From: Pseudomonas sp. FEN
Lineage (GTDB): Bacteria; Pseudomonadota; Gammaproteobacteria; Pseudomonadales; Pseudomonadaceae
Assembly (NCBI RefSeq): GCF_904067045.1
Contig: NZ_CAJFDC010000010.1
Location: 186,001-250,000 of the forward strand
DNA length: 64,000 nucleotides
Direction of reading: 5' to 3'
Positions 16,600 to 26,396 of this stretch are shown in pieces. A program made the translations under genes and the position numbers. The notes beneath the pieces are model-generated. The model searched no databases and was not told the DNA's origin. It worked only from the letters and a program-made list of their open reading frames with translations. Positions within the stretch are counted from its first letter, which is position 1. Each line of letters starts with the position of its first letter.

Positions 16600-17751
16600 T
16601 CAGACCCGCAGAATCCTTCCGCCGACCGCCACGCCGAGCAACATCCCGGCGATCACCATAAAGGCCAGGCTCAACGAACTGGCATGGGCGATGAAGCCGA
16701 TCGCCGCCGGCCCGGCCAGAATCCCCGCATAACCCAGGGTGGTAATCGCCGGTACGGCGATGCTTTCCGGCATGACCTTCTGCTTGCCCACGGCGGTGTA
16801 CAGCACCGGTACGATATTCGAGCAACCGACGCCCACCAGCGCATAACCGATCAGGGCTGCCTCCCAGGCCGGCGCGAGCGTGGCCAGGGCCAAGCCGGCC
16901 GCGGCGATGAGCCCGCCGAACACGATCACGCGTTGTGCCCCCAGACGTCGCACGATAGCGTCGCCGGTCAGTCGCCCGAGCGTCATGGTCAGGGCGAAGG
17001 CCGCATAGCCGAGGCCCGCATAGGCATCCGCGACCTGGCGCTCGGCGCTGAGAAATACCGCGCTCCAGTCGAGCATCGCGCCTTCGGCGAGGAACACCAC
17101 GAAACACAACAAGCCGATAAACAGCACCACGCCATGGGGCACGGCGAAGGGCGGCCCCGAGCTTTCGCTGCCATAGGGCAGCAGGTGCGGTGCGGCCTTG
17201 AACAACGCCAGCAGCAGAAACACGATCACCACCGCAATCGCCCCCAGCGGCGACAGCCCCAGGCCCAGCAACGCACTGACCCCGGCGGCCCCGGCGATCC
17301 CGCCGAGGCTGAACAGCCCGTGAAAGCCGGACATCATGGTCTTGCCGCTGGCGCGTTCGACGATCACCGCTTGCAGGTTGACGGTGGAGTCCACCGAACC
17401 GAGTCCGGCGCCGAACAGGAACAGGCTGGCCACCAGCCAGGGCAGCGAGCTGACCGTGGCCAGCAGCGGCAGCGCGATGCAGATCAGCAAGGTGCCGATG
17501 GTCAGCACCCGCCGGCAGCCGAAACGCGAGGCGAGGGCGCCGGCCACTGGCATGGCGATGATCGAGCCGACCCCGAGGCACAACAGCAGCAGGCCCAGGG
17601 TGCCTTCATCCAGTCCGGCCCGGGTCTTGGCGTAGGGCACCAGCGGCGCCCAGGCGGCAACGCCGAAACCGGCGATAAAGAAGGCGATGCGGGTCGACAT
17701 CTGTTCCAGGCGCCCTGGTTTGACCGGGGCATGGAGGGTGAGGGCTGTCAT
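16600..17751 (-). CDS. MFS transporter (FucP/YbjJ-like)
   Basis: A 383-residue major-facilitator protein with about twelve hydrophobic helices. Motif A-like segments follow helix 2 (ASRFGCRRVLT) and helix 8 (GRLTGDAIVRRLG). Overall it resembles the small YbjJ/fucose-permease-like MFS subgroup. The start at 17751 lies 13 bases upstream of nothing but the end of the carboxypeptidase gene, so the two could be co-transcribed. Substrate unknown. Confidence 0.85.
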   Translation of the reverse strand: MTALTLHAPVKPGRLEQMSTRIAFFIAGFGVAAWAPLVPYAKTRAGLDEGTLGLLLLCLGVGSIIAMPVAGALASRFGCRRVLTIGTLLICIALPLLATVSSLPWLVASLFLFGAGLGSVDSTVNLQAVIVERASGKTMMSGFHGLFSLGGIAGAAGVSALLGLGLSPLGAIAVVIVFLLLALFKAAPHLLPYGSESSGPPFAVPHGVVLFIGLLCFVVFLAEGAMLDWSAVFLSAERQVADAYAGLGYAAFALTMTLGRLTGDAIVRRLGAQRVIVFGGLIAAAGLALATLAPAWEAALIGYALVGVGCSNIVPVLYTAVGKQKVMPESIAVPAITTLGYAGILAGPAAIGFIAHASSLSLAFMVIAGMLLGVAVGGRILRV

Positions 17752-17764
17752 GAACAATCCATTT

Positions 17765-18916
17765 TCAGCGCAGTTGATCGACGATATCCGCCACACTGCT
17801 GAGTACGTCCTTGGCCAACTGTTTCGAGCGCTGGCCGGACCAGCCAGTGCGTGGGTCGGGGGCATCGTCGTTGTCCTTGAAGGGCATCTCCAGGGTCAGC
17901 GACAGACAGTCGAAGTGCTGGCCGACACTGTTGCAGGCCAGGGTCATGTTGGCCTGGCCGGGCAGGTCGCGGGTGTAGCCGTGGGTGGTCTGGAAATCCA
18001 CGGTGAGGGCACTCAGGTGACTGCGAAAGCGGCTTTCCAGCTCGGCGATACGCGGCGTGTAGCCGGGGTTGCCTTCGCAGCCGGCGGTGAACACGTAGGG
18101 GATTTCCTCATCGCCGTGGATATCCAGGAACAGATCGACGCCATACTTGGCCATCTGCTGCTGGACGAACAGGACTTCGGGGCTGATTTCCTGGCTGGCG
18201 TTTTGCCAGGCGCGGTTGAGGTCCTGGCCCATGGCGTTGGTGCGCAGATGCCCGTGGAAGGCGCCGTCCGGGTTCATATTGGGCACCAGGTACAGGTCGG
18301 CGCGGGCCAGCAGGTCCCGCAGCTCGGCATCGTTCTGCTGCTGCAGGCGCTCGATCAGACCTTCCATGAACCATTCGGCCATGTGCTCGCCCGGATGCTG
18401 CTGGGCGATGATCCAGACCTTGCGCCGGCCTTCGGCACCGTTGCCTTTGCGCAACAGCTGGATGTCACGGCCTTCGGCACTTTTGCCGACCGCCAGCAAC
18501 TCGCTGCCGGCGTGCGTCAGGGCCTGTTCGATCAACCAGTCATGGCGCTCGCGGCTGTAGGGTTCGAAGTAGGCGAACCAGACTTGTGCTTGTTCGGCCG
18601 CGAGACTGATGTGCAGGCTCTCGCCGTCGAAACGGGTGTCGACGCGAAACCAGCTCTGGTGATCGTACGAGGCGACGGCGCGATAGCCGGTCCAGGCCTT
18701 GTTGTAGGAAGACTGACTGGCATTGCTCAATTCAAAGGCATAGGTCTCGCCCGGTAGCAGGCCTTCGACCTTGAAATGAAACCACTGGAAATGCTGGCTG
18801 CGGGTATCCGGTTCCATGGCCAGGAGCAGGTGGCGCGGGTTGCTGGCGTCCAGCGCCTGGATATTGCCGCTGTCGAAGTCGCTGCTGATTTTGAGGGAAG
18901 GTAGAGCCACGGACAT
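17765..18916 (-). CDS. M14 metallocarboxypeptidase, cytosolic carboxypeptidase-like
   Basis: A 383-residue enzyme without a signal peptide. A beta-rich N-terminal domain (about 1-125) precedes the M14 catalytic domain. Zinc ligands are H174 and E177 in QQHPGEHMAEW and H267 in DIHGDEE; NMNPDG and the arginine in DLNRAW bind substrate; the catalytic glutamate is in LTLEMPF near residue 343. This two-domain order is that of the CCP/Nna1 subfamily (M14D), whose eukaryotic members remove glutamates from tubulin. The bacterial substrate is unknown. Confidence 0.88.
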   Translation of the reverse strand: MSVALPSLKISSDFDSGNIQALDASNPRHLLLAMEPDTRSQHFQWFHFKVEGLLPGETYAFELSNASQSSYNKAWTGYRAVASYDHQSWFRVDTRFDGESLHISLAAEQAQVWFAYFEPYSRERHDWLIEQALTHAGSELLAVGKSAEGRDIQLLRKGNGAEGRRKVWIIAQQHPGEHMAEWFMEGLIERLQQQNDAELRDLLARADLYLVPNMNPDGAFHGHLRTNAMGQDLNRAWQNASQEISPEVLFVQQQMAKYGVDLFLDIHGDEEIPYVFTAGCEGNPGYTPRIAELESRFRSHLSALTVDFQTTHGYTRDLPGQANMTLACNSVGQHFDCLSLTLEMPFKDNDDAPDPRTGWSGQRSKQLAKDVLSSVADIVDQLR

Positions 18917-19017
18917 CGTCTGAGTACCTGAGGAAGCTTTTTGTGGTTGCTACTGTACACCCCGTTGGGGCATTCGCCGAGGCATGAGGTCGTGGCTGCG
19001 CCAGCCAAATCGGACGC

Positions 19018-19050
19018 AAAAAAAGACCCGGCAAAAAGCCGGGTCAAAAA
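19018..19050 (-). terminator. Rho-independent terminator of prrF
   Basis: On the minus strand, GACCCGGC-TTTTT-GCCGGGTC is followed by seven T. It also lies downstream-facing with an A run on the other side, so it may work in both directions. Confidence 0.9.
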
Positions 19051-19129
19051 CCGTGATTAGCCTGATGAGGAGATAATCCAGGAGTCCGACCTAAGGTCTC
19101 CAGGTTATCGACCGATCTCGCGATCAGTT
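19018..19129 (-). ncRNA. prrF: PrrF-type iron-responsive small RNA
   Basis: Read on the minus strand, this segment carries the conserved PrrF core (CTCCTCATCAGGCTAATCA), a 5' hairpin beginning ACTGATCGCGAGATC, and a strong intrinsic terminator: an 8-bp GACCCGGC stem, T5 loop and T7 tail (19018-19045). A Fur box sits immediately upstream. PrrF represses iron-using proteins when iron is scarce by pairing with their mRNAs, as RyhB does in E. coli. Only one copy is present here, unlike the tandem pair of P. aeruginosa. Confidence 0.93.
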
Positions 19130-19136
19130 GACTGCA

Positions 19137-19155
19137 ATAATAATCATTATCATTT
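19137..19155 (-). promoter_or_regulatory. Fur box of prrF
   Basis: The minus strand reads AATGATAATGATTATTATT, close to the 19-bp Fur consensus of GATAAT repeats. It lies directly before the predicted prrF start, so Fur-iron would block transcription when iron is plentiful. Confidence 0.88.
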
Positions 19156-19243
19156 GAAGGTCAAGTCTTTCTTGTCGAATGGCATTTTCCGACGGCCTCT
19201 CTGGATCCGCTCGCCCCTTGGCGAGTAGCCGGGCCGGGCATGC

Positions 19244-19603
19244 TCACACCGCACCGGCCTGTACCTGCACGGCGCGGTCTACCAGGGCCTTGGCCATGTC
19301 GATCATGTACACCACCGAAAACCCCAGGTCGCGGTTCGAACCGTTCGCCGCTTCGTATGCCGCCGCCGCCGCGCAGCGCAGCAGGTCCGAGGCATGGATC
19401 ATGGCCTCCTCGACGTCCAGGTCATCGCGCACGGCAAACAGCTTCTGCTGGAGGGGGTCGGTGGAATTCGCCGTGCAGGCGGCTGTTGAAATGGATGGTT
19501 TCAAATAATAGTCGAGTGCGCGTTGGGCGGCGGCGCGATCCTTGAGGGACGCGAACGGGTTTTTCGAGTCGGGTCGAGGGCTTTCTGTCGTGATGGAAGT
19601 CAT
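19244..19603 (-). CDS. DUF3077 family protein
   Basis: A 119-residue soluble protein typical of the Pseudomonas DUF3077 family. The conserved core is LFAVRDDLDVEEAMIHASDLL followed by an Ala-rich helix and SVVYMIDMAKALVDRA. It looks mostly helical, has no signal peptide and no catalytic motif. It is divergent from the S24-type repressor and downstream of the same palindrome-rich region, which could make it a target of that repressor. Function unknown. Confidence 0.75.
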   Translation of the reverse strand: MTSITTESPRPDSKNPFASLKDRAAAQRALDYYLKPSISTAACTANSTDPLQQKLFAVRDDLDVEEAMIHASDLLRCAAAAAYEAANGSNRDLGFSVVYMIDMAKALVDRAVQVQAGAV

Positions 19604-19649
19604 GAAGGGCCTGCCTTTCAGAGGATGTTCAAGTCAGTTCCCGCAGATT

Positions 19650-19664
19650 AGTACTATTGGTACT
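19650..19664. promoter_or_regulatory. Palindrome AGTAC-N5-GTACT, candidate operator
   Basis: A perfect 5-5-5 inverted repeat in the divergent region between the DUF3077 gene and the S24-type repressor gene. It is a candidate repressor operator. Confidence 0.5.
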
Positions 19665-19679
19665 GTGATGCTTGTCACA
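19664..19679. promoter_or_regulatory. CRP/Vfr consensus site
   Basis: TGTGA-TGCTTG-TCACA matches the TGTGA-N6-TCACA consensus of the CRP family in all ten defined positions. In Pseudomonas the likely binder is Vfr. It abuts the preceding palindrome. Confidence 0.6.
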
Positions 19680-19681
19680 AA

Positions 19682-19700
19682 CAATACATTTTGTGTATTG
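19682..19700. promoter_or_regulatory. Palindrome CAATACA-N5-TGTATTG, candidate operator
   Basis: A perfect 7-5-7 inverted repeat 32 bases before the repressor ATG, well placed to overlap its promoter and allow autorepression. Confidence 0.55.
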
Positions 19701-19732
19701 AGTGGTGAAGTACCGCCCGTATTGTTCTGTCC

Positions 19733-20383
19733 ATGGATAAATGGATAGCGTTGGTGAAAGCCAAGCTCGAAGAGCTCGGTCTTTCGCAGGAAAAACTTGG
19801 CGAACGCCTGGATATCACCCAGGGCGGCGTCGGTCATTGGCTGAACAAAAGGCGCAAGCCCGACCTTGCGATGATGAACAAGGTCCTCCAGGCGCTGGGC
19901 CTCGCGCATCTGGAGGTGGTGCTGGTGATTCGCGACCGCGCGGTGGCGGCCCAGGCCCCCGAGGAGCAGGACGAGCAGGTCTACGACATTACCTCGGCGT
20001 TTCGCTACCCGGTCAGTGACTGGCGTTCGGTCGCTCCCGTGCAGGACTCGGCCAAGGGCGAATATGTCGGGCGTTACGAGGTGACCGATCATTACGCCCC
20101 GGCGGCGTTCTGGTTACAGGTGATGGGCGATGCGATGACGGCGCCTTCCGGCACCAGCGTGCCCGAGGGCATGATGGTGCTGGTGGATCCGGATCGGGAG
20201 GTCGAGGTCGGTAGCCTGGTGATCGCCCGCTTGCACGAGGGCGAGGAGGCGATTTTCCGCCAGTGGATGGAGGAGGGCGGGCAGCCCTACCTCAAGCCGC
20301 TGAACCCGACCTGGCCGAAGCTGGCGGTCGATGAGGATTGCTGCGTGATCGGCGTGGTGGTACAGGCAACGGCGAAGTTCTGA
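19733..20383 (+). CDS. XRE/S24-type repressor lacking the protease dyad
   Basis: A 216-residue phage-repressor-like protein. The N-terminal HTH_XRE (LSQEKLGERLDITQGGVGHWLNKRR cut region, about 17-42) is joined to a C-terminal S24/LexA-like domain (about 110-214). The usual nucleophile motif GDSM is GDAM here (A134, codon GCG at 20132), and the position of the general-base lysine is R176 (codon CGC at 20258). So RecA-stimulated self-cleavage is not expected. It resembles PrtR/CI-type repressors but no prophage or pyocin genes adjoin it. It probably binds the palindromes upstream of its own gene. Confidence 0.85.
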   Translation: MDKWIALVKAKLEELGLSQEKLGERLDITQGGVGHWLNKRRKPDLAMMNKVLQALGLAHLEVVLVIRDRAVAAQAPEEQDEQVYDITSAFRYPVSDWRSVAPVQDSAKGEYVGRYEVTDHYAPAAFWLQVMGDAMTAPSGTSVPEGMMVLVDPDREVEVGSLVIARLHEGEEAIFRQWMEEGGQPYLKPLNPTWPKLAVDEDCCVIGVVVQATAKF

Positions 20384-20458
20384 AGGCTGACCTACTGTGG
20401 GAGCCGGCAAGCCACGCAGTGGGGGGCCACGAGTTTGCAGGCAATCGAATACCCTGTG

Positions 20459-20540
20459 GGAGCGGAGCTTGCCCGCGAAGAACGATGACGCGGTGTACCT
20501 GATGCACCGCGGCGCATTCTTCGCGGGCAAGCTCCGCTCC
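20459..20540. repeat. REPIN with 24-base arms
   Basis: Arms at 20459-20482 and 20517-20540 are exact reverse complements. The motif GGAGCGGAGCTTGCCCGCG is shared with the REPIN near 45.05 kb. It lies between the repressor gene and the end of liuD. Confidence 0.85.
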
Positions 20541-20629
20541 GACAAAAGCCCTGTTCCCACAAAAGTGAACTGCTTCCACGGAAGTCCTTCTCCCACAGAA
20601 GCCCAGCTCCCACACAAACCTGGCCCCAA

Positions 20630-22576
20630 TCAGGATTCCAGTTCCACCAAGGCACTGCCTTCGCTGACCATTTCGCCTTCCTGGCAATACACTGCCTTGA
20701 TCACCCCCGCCTGCGGTGCGCGAATGCTGTGCTCCATCTTCATCGCCTCCAGCACCACCAACTGGGCCCCGGCCTCGACGCTTTGCCCGACTTCCACCAG
20801 TACCCGCACGATGCTGCCGTTCATCGGCGCGCTCAGGCCGCCCTGGTGCCCGTGACCGCTGTCGACGGCGGCAATCGGATCGAAGCGGGTGATCTTCTGG
20901 CACTCGCCCCGCCAGTGCAGATAGAGCCCCTCGACAGTGCGAATCAGACGATGCCGACGGCGAATGCCGGCGTGCTCCGTCGACAGGTATTCCCCGTGCA
21001 GTTCAAATCGGCTGTCCGCGGCCAGGGTCACGGCCCGGTCCTCGCCCGCGCAGCTCAGGTGCACTACGGTTTCCGCCGGCAGCCCGCTGCGAAAGCCGCT
21101 GCCCTGGGCCCAGGGGGAAGCGGGGTCGTCAGCCCGTATGCCGGGAGCCTGGCTCTGGATGAAGGCCTGGGCGGCAGCCTGCCAGAACCCCTCCGTCAGG
21201 GCCCCGGCAGCCGGCAGCAGCTCGTCCTGATAACGCGGAATAAAGCCGGTATCCAGCTCGGCCGCGGCAAACGCCGGGTGGGCGACGATCCGCCGGAGGA
21301 AGCCGAGGTTGGTTTTCAATCCGCCAATCACGAACTCGTCGAGCATCGCCAGCAAGCGCAGGCGTGCCTGCTCGCGGGTTTCGCCCCAGGCGATCAGCTT
21401 GCCCAGCATCGGGTCGTAGAACGGCGAGACACTGTCGCCCTCGGCCACGCCGCTGTCGACCCGGCGTCCCGGTCCCGGGGCGGATTCGCGATAGAGCTCC
21501 AGGTGCCCGGTGGCCGGGAGGAAATCATGACTCGGGTCTTCGGCGTACAGGCGCACTTCGATGGCATGGCCCTGCAACGGCACCTGCTCCTGGCTGATCG
21601 GCAGCGCTTCACCACGGGCGACGCGAATCTGCCAGGCCACCAGGTCGAGGCCGGTGATGGCCTCGGTGACCGGGTGTTCGACCTGCAGGCGGGTGTTCAT
21701 TTCCATGAAGAAAAACTCGCCGCGAGCGTCCAGCAGGAACTCCACGGTGCCGGCGCCGACGTAGCCGATGGCCTGGGCCGCGCGTACCGCCGCCTCGCCC
21801 ATGGCTTGGCGCAGTTGCGGGCTGAGGCCGGGAGCGGGGGCTTCCTCGACGACTTTCTGGTGGCGGCGCTGGATCGAGCAATCGCGTTCGTTGAGGTACA
21901 GGCAGTGGCCGTGCTGGTCGGCGAACACCTGGATCTCGACGTGGCGTGGCTTGAGCAGGTATTTCTCCACCAACATCCGCGAATCGCCGAAGGACGATTG
22001 CGCTTCGCGCTGGGCCGAGGCCAGGGCTTCGGCCAGTTGGCTGTCCTCCTCGACCACTTTCATGCCCTTGCCGCCACCGCCGGCGGTAGCCTTGAGCAGC
22101 ACCGGGTAACCGATGAGCTCGGCGGCCTGGCGGAATGTCTCCAGGTCCTGGTTCGCGCCGTGATAGCCGGGCACCAGCGGCACACCGGCGGTTTCCATCA
22201 GGGCCTTGGCGGCGGACTTGCTGCCCATGGCGTCGATGGCGCTGGCGGGCGGGCCGAGGAACACCAGTCCGGCGGCCTCGATGGCCCGGGCGAAACCGGC
22301 GTTTTCCGAGAGGAAACCATAACCGGGGTGGATCGCCTGGGCACCGCTGGCCTGGGCGGCGGCGATCAGTTTGTCGATTTGCAGGTAGCTCTCGGCGGCC
22401 TTGCTGCCACCCAGGTCGACGCGGATATCGGCTTCACGGCTGTGGCGCGCGTCACGGTCGATGGCGCTGTGCACGGCGACGGTGGTCAGGCCCAGGGCCT
22501 TGGCGGTGCGCATGACCCGGCAGGCGATTTCACCGCGATTGGCCACCAGGATGGAAGTGATTACAGGGGCGTTCAT
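20630..22576 (-). CDS. liuD: Methylcrotonyl-CoA carboxylase, biotin-containing alpha subunit
   Basis: A 648-residue biotin-dependent carboxylase alpha subunit. The biotin carboxylase part begins ILVANRGEIACRVMRTA, with the ATP loop GGGGKGMK and the EMNTRLQVEHPVTE signature. A linker follows, then the C-terminal biotinyl domain with the lysine in EAMKMEH. With LiuB it carboxylates 3-methylcrotonyl-CoA in leucine degradation. Its ATG overlaps the liuC stop by one base. The neighbourhood separates it from acetyl- or propionyl-CoA carboxylases. Confidence 0.95.
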   Translation of the reverse strand: MNAPVITSILVANRGEIACRVMRTAKALGLTTVAVHSAIDRDARHSREADIRVDLGGSKAAESYLQIDKLIAAAQASGAQAIHPGYGFLSENAGFARAIEAAGLVFLGPPASAIDAMGSKSAAKALMETAGVPLVPGYHGANQDLETFRQAAELIGYPVLLKATAGGGGKGMKVVEEDSQLAEALASAQREAQSSFGDSRMLVEKYLLKPRHVEIQVFADQHGHCLYLNERDCSIQRRHQKVVEEAPAPGLSPQLRQAMGEAAVRAAQAIGYVGAGTVEFLLDARGEFFFMEMNTRLQVEHPVTEAITGLDLVAWQIRVARGEALPISQEQVPLQGHAIEVRLYAEDPSHDFLPATGHLELYRESAPGPGRRVDSGVAEGDSVSPFYDPMLGKLIAWGETREQARLRLLAMLDEFVIGGLKTNLGFLRRIVAHPAFAAAELDTGFIPRYQDELLPAAGALTEGFWQAAAQAFIQSQAPGIRADDPASPWAQGSGFRSGLPAETVVHLSCAGEDRAVTLAADSRFELHGEYLSTEHAGIRRRHRLIRTVEGLYLHWRGECQKITRFDPIAAVDSGHGHQGGLSAPMNGSIVRVLVEVGQSVEAGAQLVVLEAMKMEHSIRAPQAGVIKAVYCQEGEMVSEGSALVELES

Positions 22577-23391
22577 CAACGGGGCTCCTTGGCGTTCGAC
22601 TCGGCTTGCCAGCTCGGCGGGCGTTTTTGCAGGAAAGCCCGCAGGCCCTCCTGGCCTTCGGGACTGACCCGGATGCGGGCGATGGCGTTTTCGCAATAGC
22701 GCCGCCGTGCCGGGCTGAGTTCGCCGCCGCCGACTTCGCGCAGCAGTTCCTTGCTCACGCGCATCGCTTGCGGGCTGTTGAGCAACAGATTGTCGATCCA
22801 GGCCTCGACCTGCCGATCGAGTTCACTGGCCGGGTAGCTTTCGGCCAGCAGACCCAGCTCGCGGGCGCGCACGCCGCTGAAGCGTTCGGCGGTCAAGGCG
22901 TAGCGGCGGGCGGCGCGTTCGCCGATGGCCTGGACCACGAACGGGCTGATCACCGCCGGGGCCAGGCCGATGCGCACTTCCGAGAGGCAGAACTGCGCGT
23001 CGTCGGCGCCGATGGCCATGTCACAGCAACCGATCAGGCCCAGGGCGCCGCCGTAGGCCGCGCCTTGCACCACGGCCAGGGTCGGGATCTTCAGGCGGGC
23101 CAGGTTGTACATCAGCTCGGCCAGTTCGCGGGCGTCGTCGAGGTTGGTGTGGTAGTCCAGCTCGGCCGATTGCTGCATCCAGGCCAGGTCGGCCCCGGCG
23201 CTGAAATGCCGGCCACGGGCGCGCAGCAACAGAAAGCGCGGGACGGGGTTGGTCTGGACCTGGTCCAGCGCGACGATCAGTTCGCGGATCATTTCGGCGT
23301 TGAAGGCGTTGTTCTTTTCTTCGCGACTGAGCCACAAGGTGGCGAAGCCGCGTGGGTCGGTCTGCAGTTCGAGGGTGTTGAAATCGGTCAT
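22576..23391 (-). CDS. liuC: Methylglutaconyl-CoA hydratase (crotonase family)
   Basis: A 271-residue enoyl-CoA hydratase/isomerase. The oxyanion-hole segments are HFSAGADLAWM and GAAYGGALGLIGCCD; the catalytic glutamate lies in LSEVRIGLAPAVISP. It hydrates 3-methylglutaconyl-CoA to HMG-CoA in leucine degradation (and the gamma-carboxygeranyl analogue in acyclic terpene routes). GGAG sits 8 bases before the ATG. Stop and next start overlap with liuD, so the genes are translationally coupled. Confidence 0.93.
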   Translation of the reverse strand: MTDFNTLELQTDPRGFATLWLSREEKNNAFNAEMIRELIVALDQVQTNPVPRFLLLRARGRHFSAGADLAWMQQSAELDYHTNLDDARELAELMYNLARLKIPTLAVVQGAAYGGALGLIGCCDMAIGADDAQFCLSEVRIGLAPAVISPFVVQAIGERAARRYALTAERFSGVRARELGLLAESYPASELDRQVEAWIDNLLLNSPQAMRVSKELLREVGGGELSPARRRYCENAIARIRVSPEGQEGLRAFLQKRPPSWQAESNAKEPR

Positions 23392-23437
23392 GGTCGGGGC
23401 TCCGATTGGAGAGGGGCGGCGCTCGGGCGGTCGTCAT

Positions 23438-23499
23438 CGCGAGCCAGCTCGCTCCTACAGGGCGCTCATGGCGCTACTGTGGGAGCGCGCTGGCTCGCG
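23438..23499. repeat. Short imperfect REPIN between liuB and liuC
   Basis: CGCGAGCCAGCTCGCTCC and its imperfect inverse GGGAGCGCGCTGGCTCGCG face each other in the 122-base liuB-liuC gap, inside the liuABCD transcript. Confidence 0.65.
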
Positions 23500-23513
23500 G
23501 CAGGGTCTCAAGG

Positions 23514-25121
<1,608 letters not shown>

Positions 25122-25132
25122 GGGCGCGCGCC

Positions 25133-26296
25133 TCAGCGGGTTTCGTTGAACAGTTCACGACCGATCAGCATGCGGCGGATCTCGCTGGTGCCGGCGCCGA
25201 TTTCATACAGCTTGGCGTCGCGCAACAGGCGGCCGGCGGGGAATTCGTTGATATAGCCGTTGCCACCGAGGATCTGGATCGCGTCGAGGGCCATCTGGGT
25301 CGCGCGTTCGGCGCTGTAGAGAATCACTCCGGCGGCGTCCTTGCGGGTGGTCTCGCCACGTTCGCAGGCCCGGGCCACCGCATAGAGGTAGGCACGGCTG
25401 GCGTTGAGCTGGGTGTACATGTCGGCGACCTTGCCCTGGATCAACTGGAACTCGCCGATGCTCTGGCCGAATTGCTTGCGGTCGTGGATATAGGGCAGCA
25501 CCAGGTCCATGCAGGCCTGCATGATCCCGGTCGGGCCGCCAGAGAGCACCACGCGCTCGTAATCCAGGCCGCTCATCAGCACTTTCACGCCGCCGCCCAG
25601 TACCCCGAGGATGTTCTCTTCCGGCACTTCGACGTCATCGAAGAACAGCTCGCAGGTGTTGGAGCCGCGCATGCCGAGCTTGTCGAACTTGTTGCTGCGA
25701 CTGAAGCCTTTCCAGTCGCGCTCGACGATAAAGGCCGTAATGCCGTGGGCGCCCTTTTCCAGGTCGGTCTTGGCGTAGATCACATAGGTGTTGGCGTCGG
25801 GACCGTTGGTGATCCAGGTTTTGCTGCCGTTGAGCACATAGTGGTCGCCACGCTTGTCGGCGCGCAGTTTCATCGAGACCACATCGGAGCCGGCATTCGG
25901 TTCGCTCATGGCCAGGGCGCCAACATGTTCGCCGCTGATCAGCTTGGGCAGATAGTTGGTTTTCTGCGCGTGATTGCCGTTGCGGTTGATCTGGTTGACG
26001 CAGAGGTTGGAGTGCGCGCCGTAGGAGAGGGCGACCGAGGCCGAACCACGGCTGATTTCTTCCATCGCCACGACATGGGCCAGGTAGCCGAGGCCGGCAC
26101 CGCCGTATTCTTCCGGCACGGTGATGCCCAGCAGACCCATGTCGCCCAACTTGCGCCACATGTCGGCGGGGAACAGGTTGTCCACGTCGATTTGCGCGGC
26201 CCGTGGCGCCAGCTCCCGGGCGACGAAGTTCCGTACCTGGTCGCGGAGCATGTCGAGGGTTTCACCGAGGGCGAAGTTCAGGGTCGGATAGCTCAT
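25133..26296 (-). CDS. liuA: Isovaleryl-CoA dehydrogenase
   Basis: A 387-residue acyl-CoA dehydrogenase. [14 protein letters not shown] and the [17 protein letters not shown] segment are the FAD-binding middle-domain signatures, and [31 protein letters not shown] (split signature) near the C terminus is the second ACAD signature. The catalytic base glutamate expected near residue 250 is consistent with [10 protein letters not shown] of isovaleryl enzymes. First gene of liuABCD, preceded by the LiuR palindrome. It oxidises isovaleryl-CoA from leucine to 3-methylcrotonyl-CoA. Confidence 0.94.
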   Translation of the reverse strand: MSYPTLNFALGETLDMLRDQVRNFVARELAPRAAQIDVDNLFPADMWRKLGDMGLLGITVPEEYGGAGLGYLAHVVAMEEISRGSASVALSYGAHSNLCVNQINRNGNHAQKTNYLPKLISGEHVGALAMSEPNAGSDVVSMKLRADKRGDHYVLNGSKTWITNGPDANTYVIYAKTDLEKGAHGITAFIVERDWKGFSRSNKFDKLGMRGSNTCELFFDDVEVPEENILGVLGGGVKVLMSGLDYERVVLSGGPTGIMQACMDLVLPYIHDRKQFGQSIGEFQLIQGKVADMYTQLNASRAYLYAVARACERGETTRKDAAGVILYSAERATQMALDAIQILGGNGYINEFPAGRLLRDAKLYEIGAGTSEIRRMLIGRELFNETR

Positions 26297-26349
26297 GGGG
26301 CACCTTTTGTTATGGATTGAGTAAGGCGATGCGCTGAGGGATTGTTCAT

Positions 26350-26367
26350 CTTTACGTTAACGTAAAG
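26350..26367. promoter_or_regulatory. LiuR operator upstream of liuA
   Basis: CTTTACGTTAACGTAAAG is a perfect 18-base palindrome 54 bases before the liuA ATG. It shares CTTNACGTWWACGTNAAG with the palindrome before liuR, so both are the likely binding site of the MerR-type regulator. Confidence 0.8.
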
Positions 26368-26396
26368 GTGATGGCTCCGACTGTCAATCGGACATT

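Noticed and set aside
19733..20383. S24-type repressor as evidence of a prophage or pyocin cluster
   Set aside because: No structural, lysis or integrase genes are present on either side; flanks are prrF/DUF3077 and liu genes.
20729..22699. 656-codon open frame antisense to liuD (and a similar one antisense to liuB)
   Set aside because: Long frames opposite conserved carboxylase genes caused by GC bias; no motif is seen.
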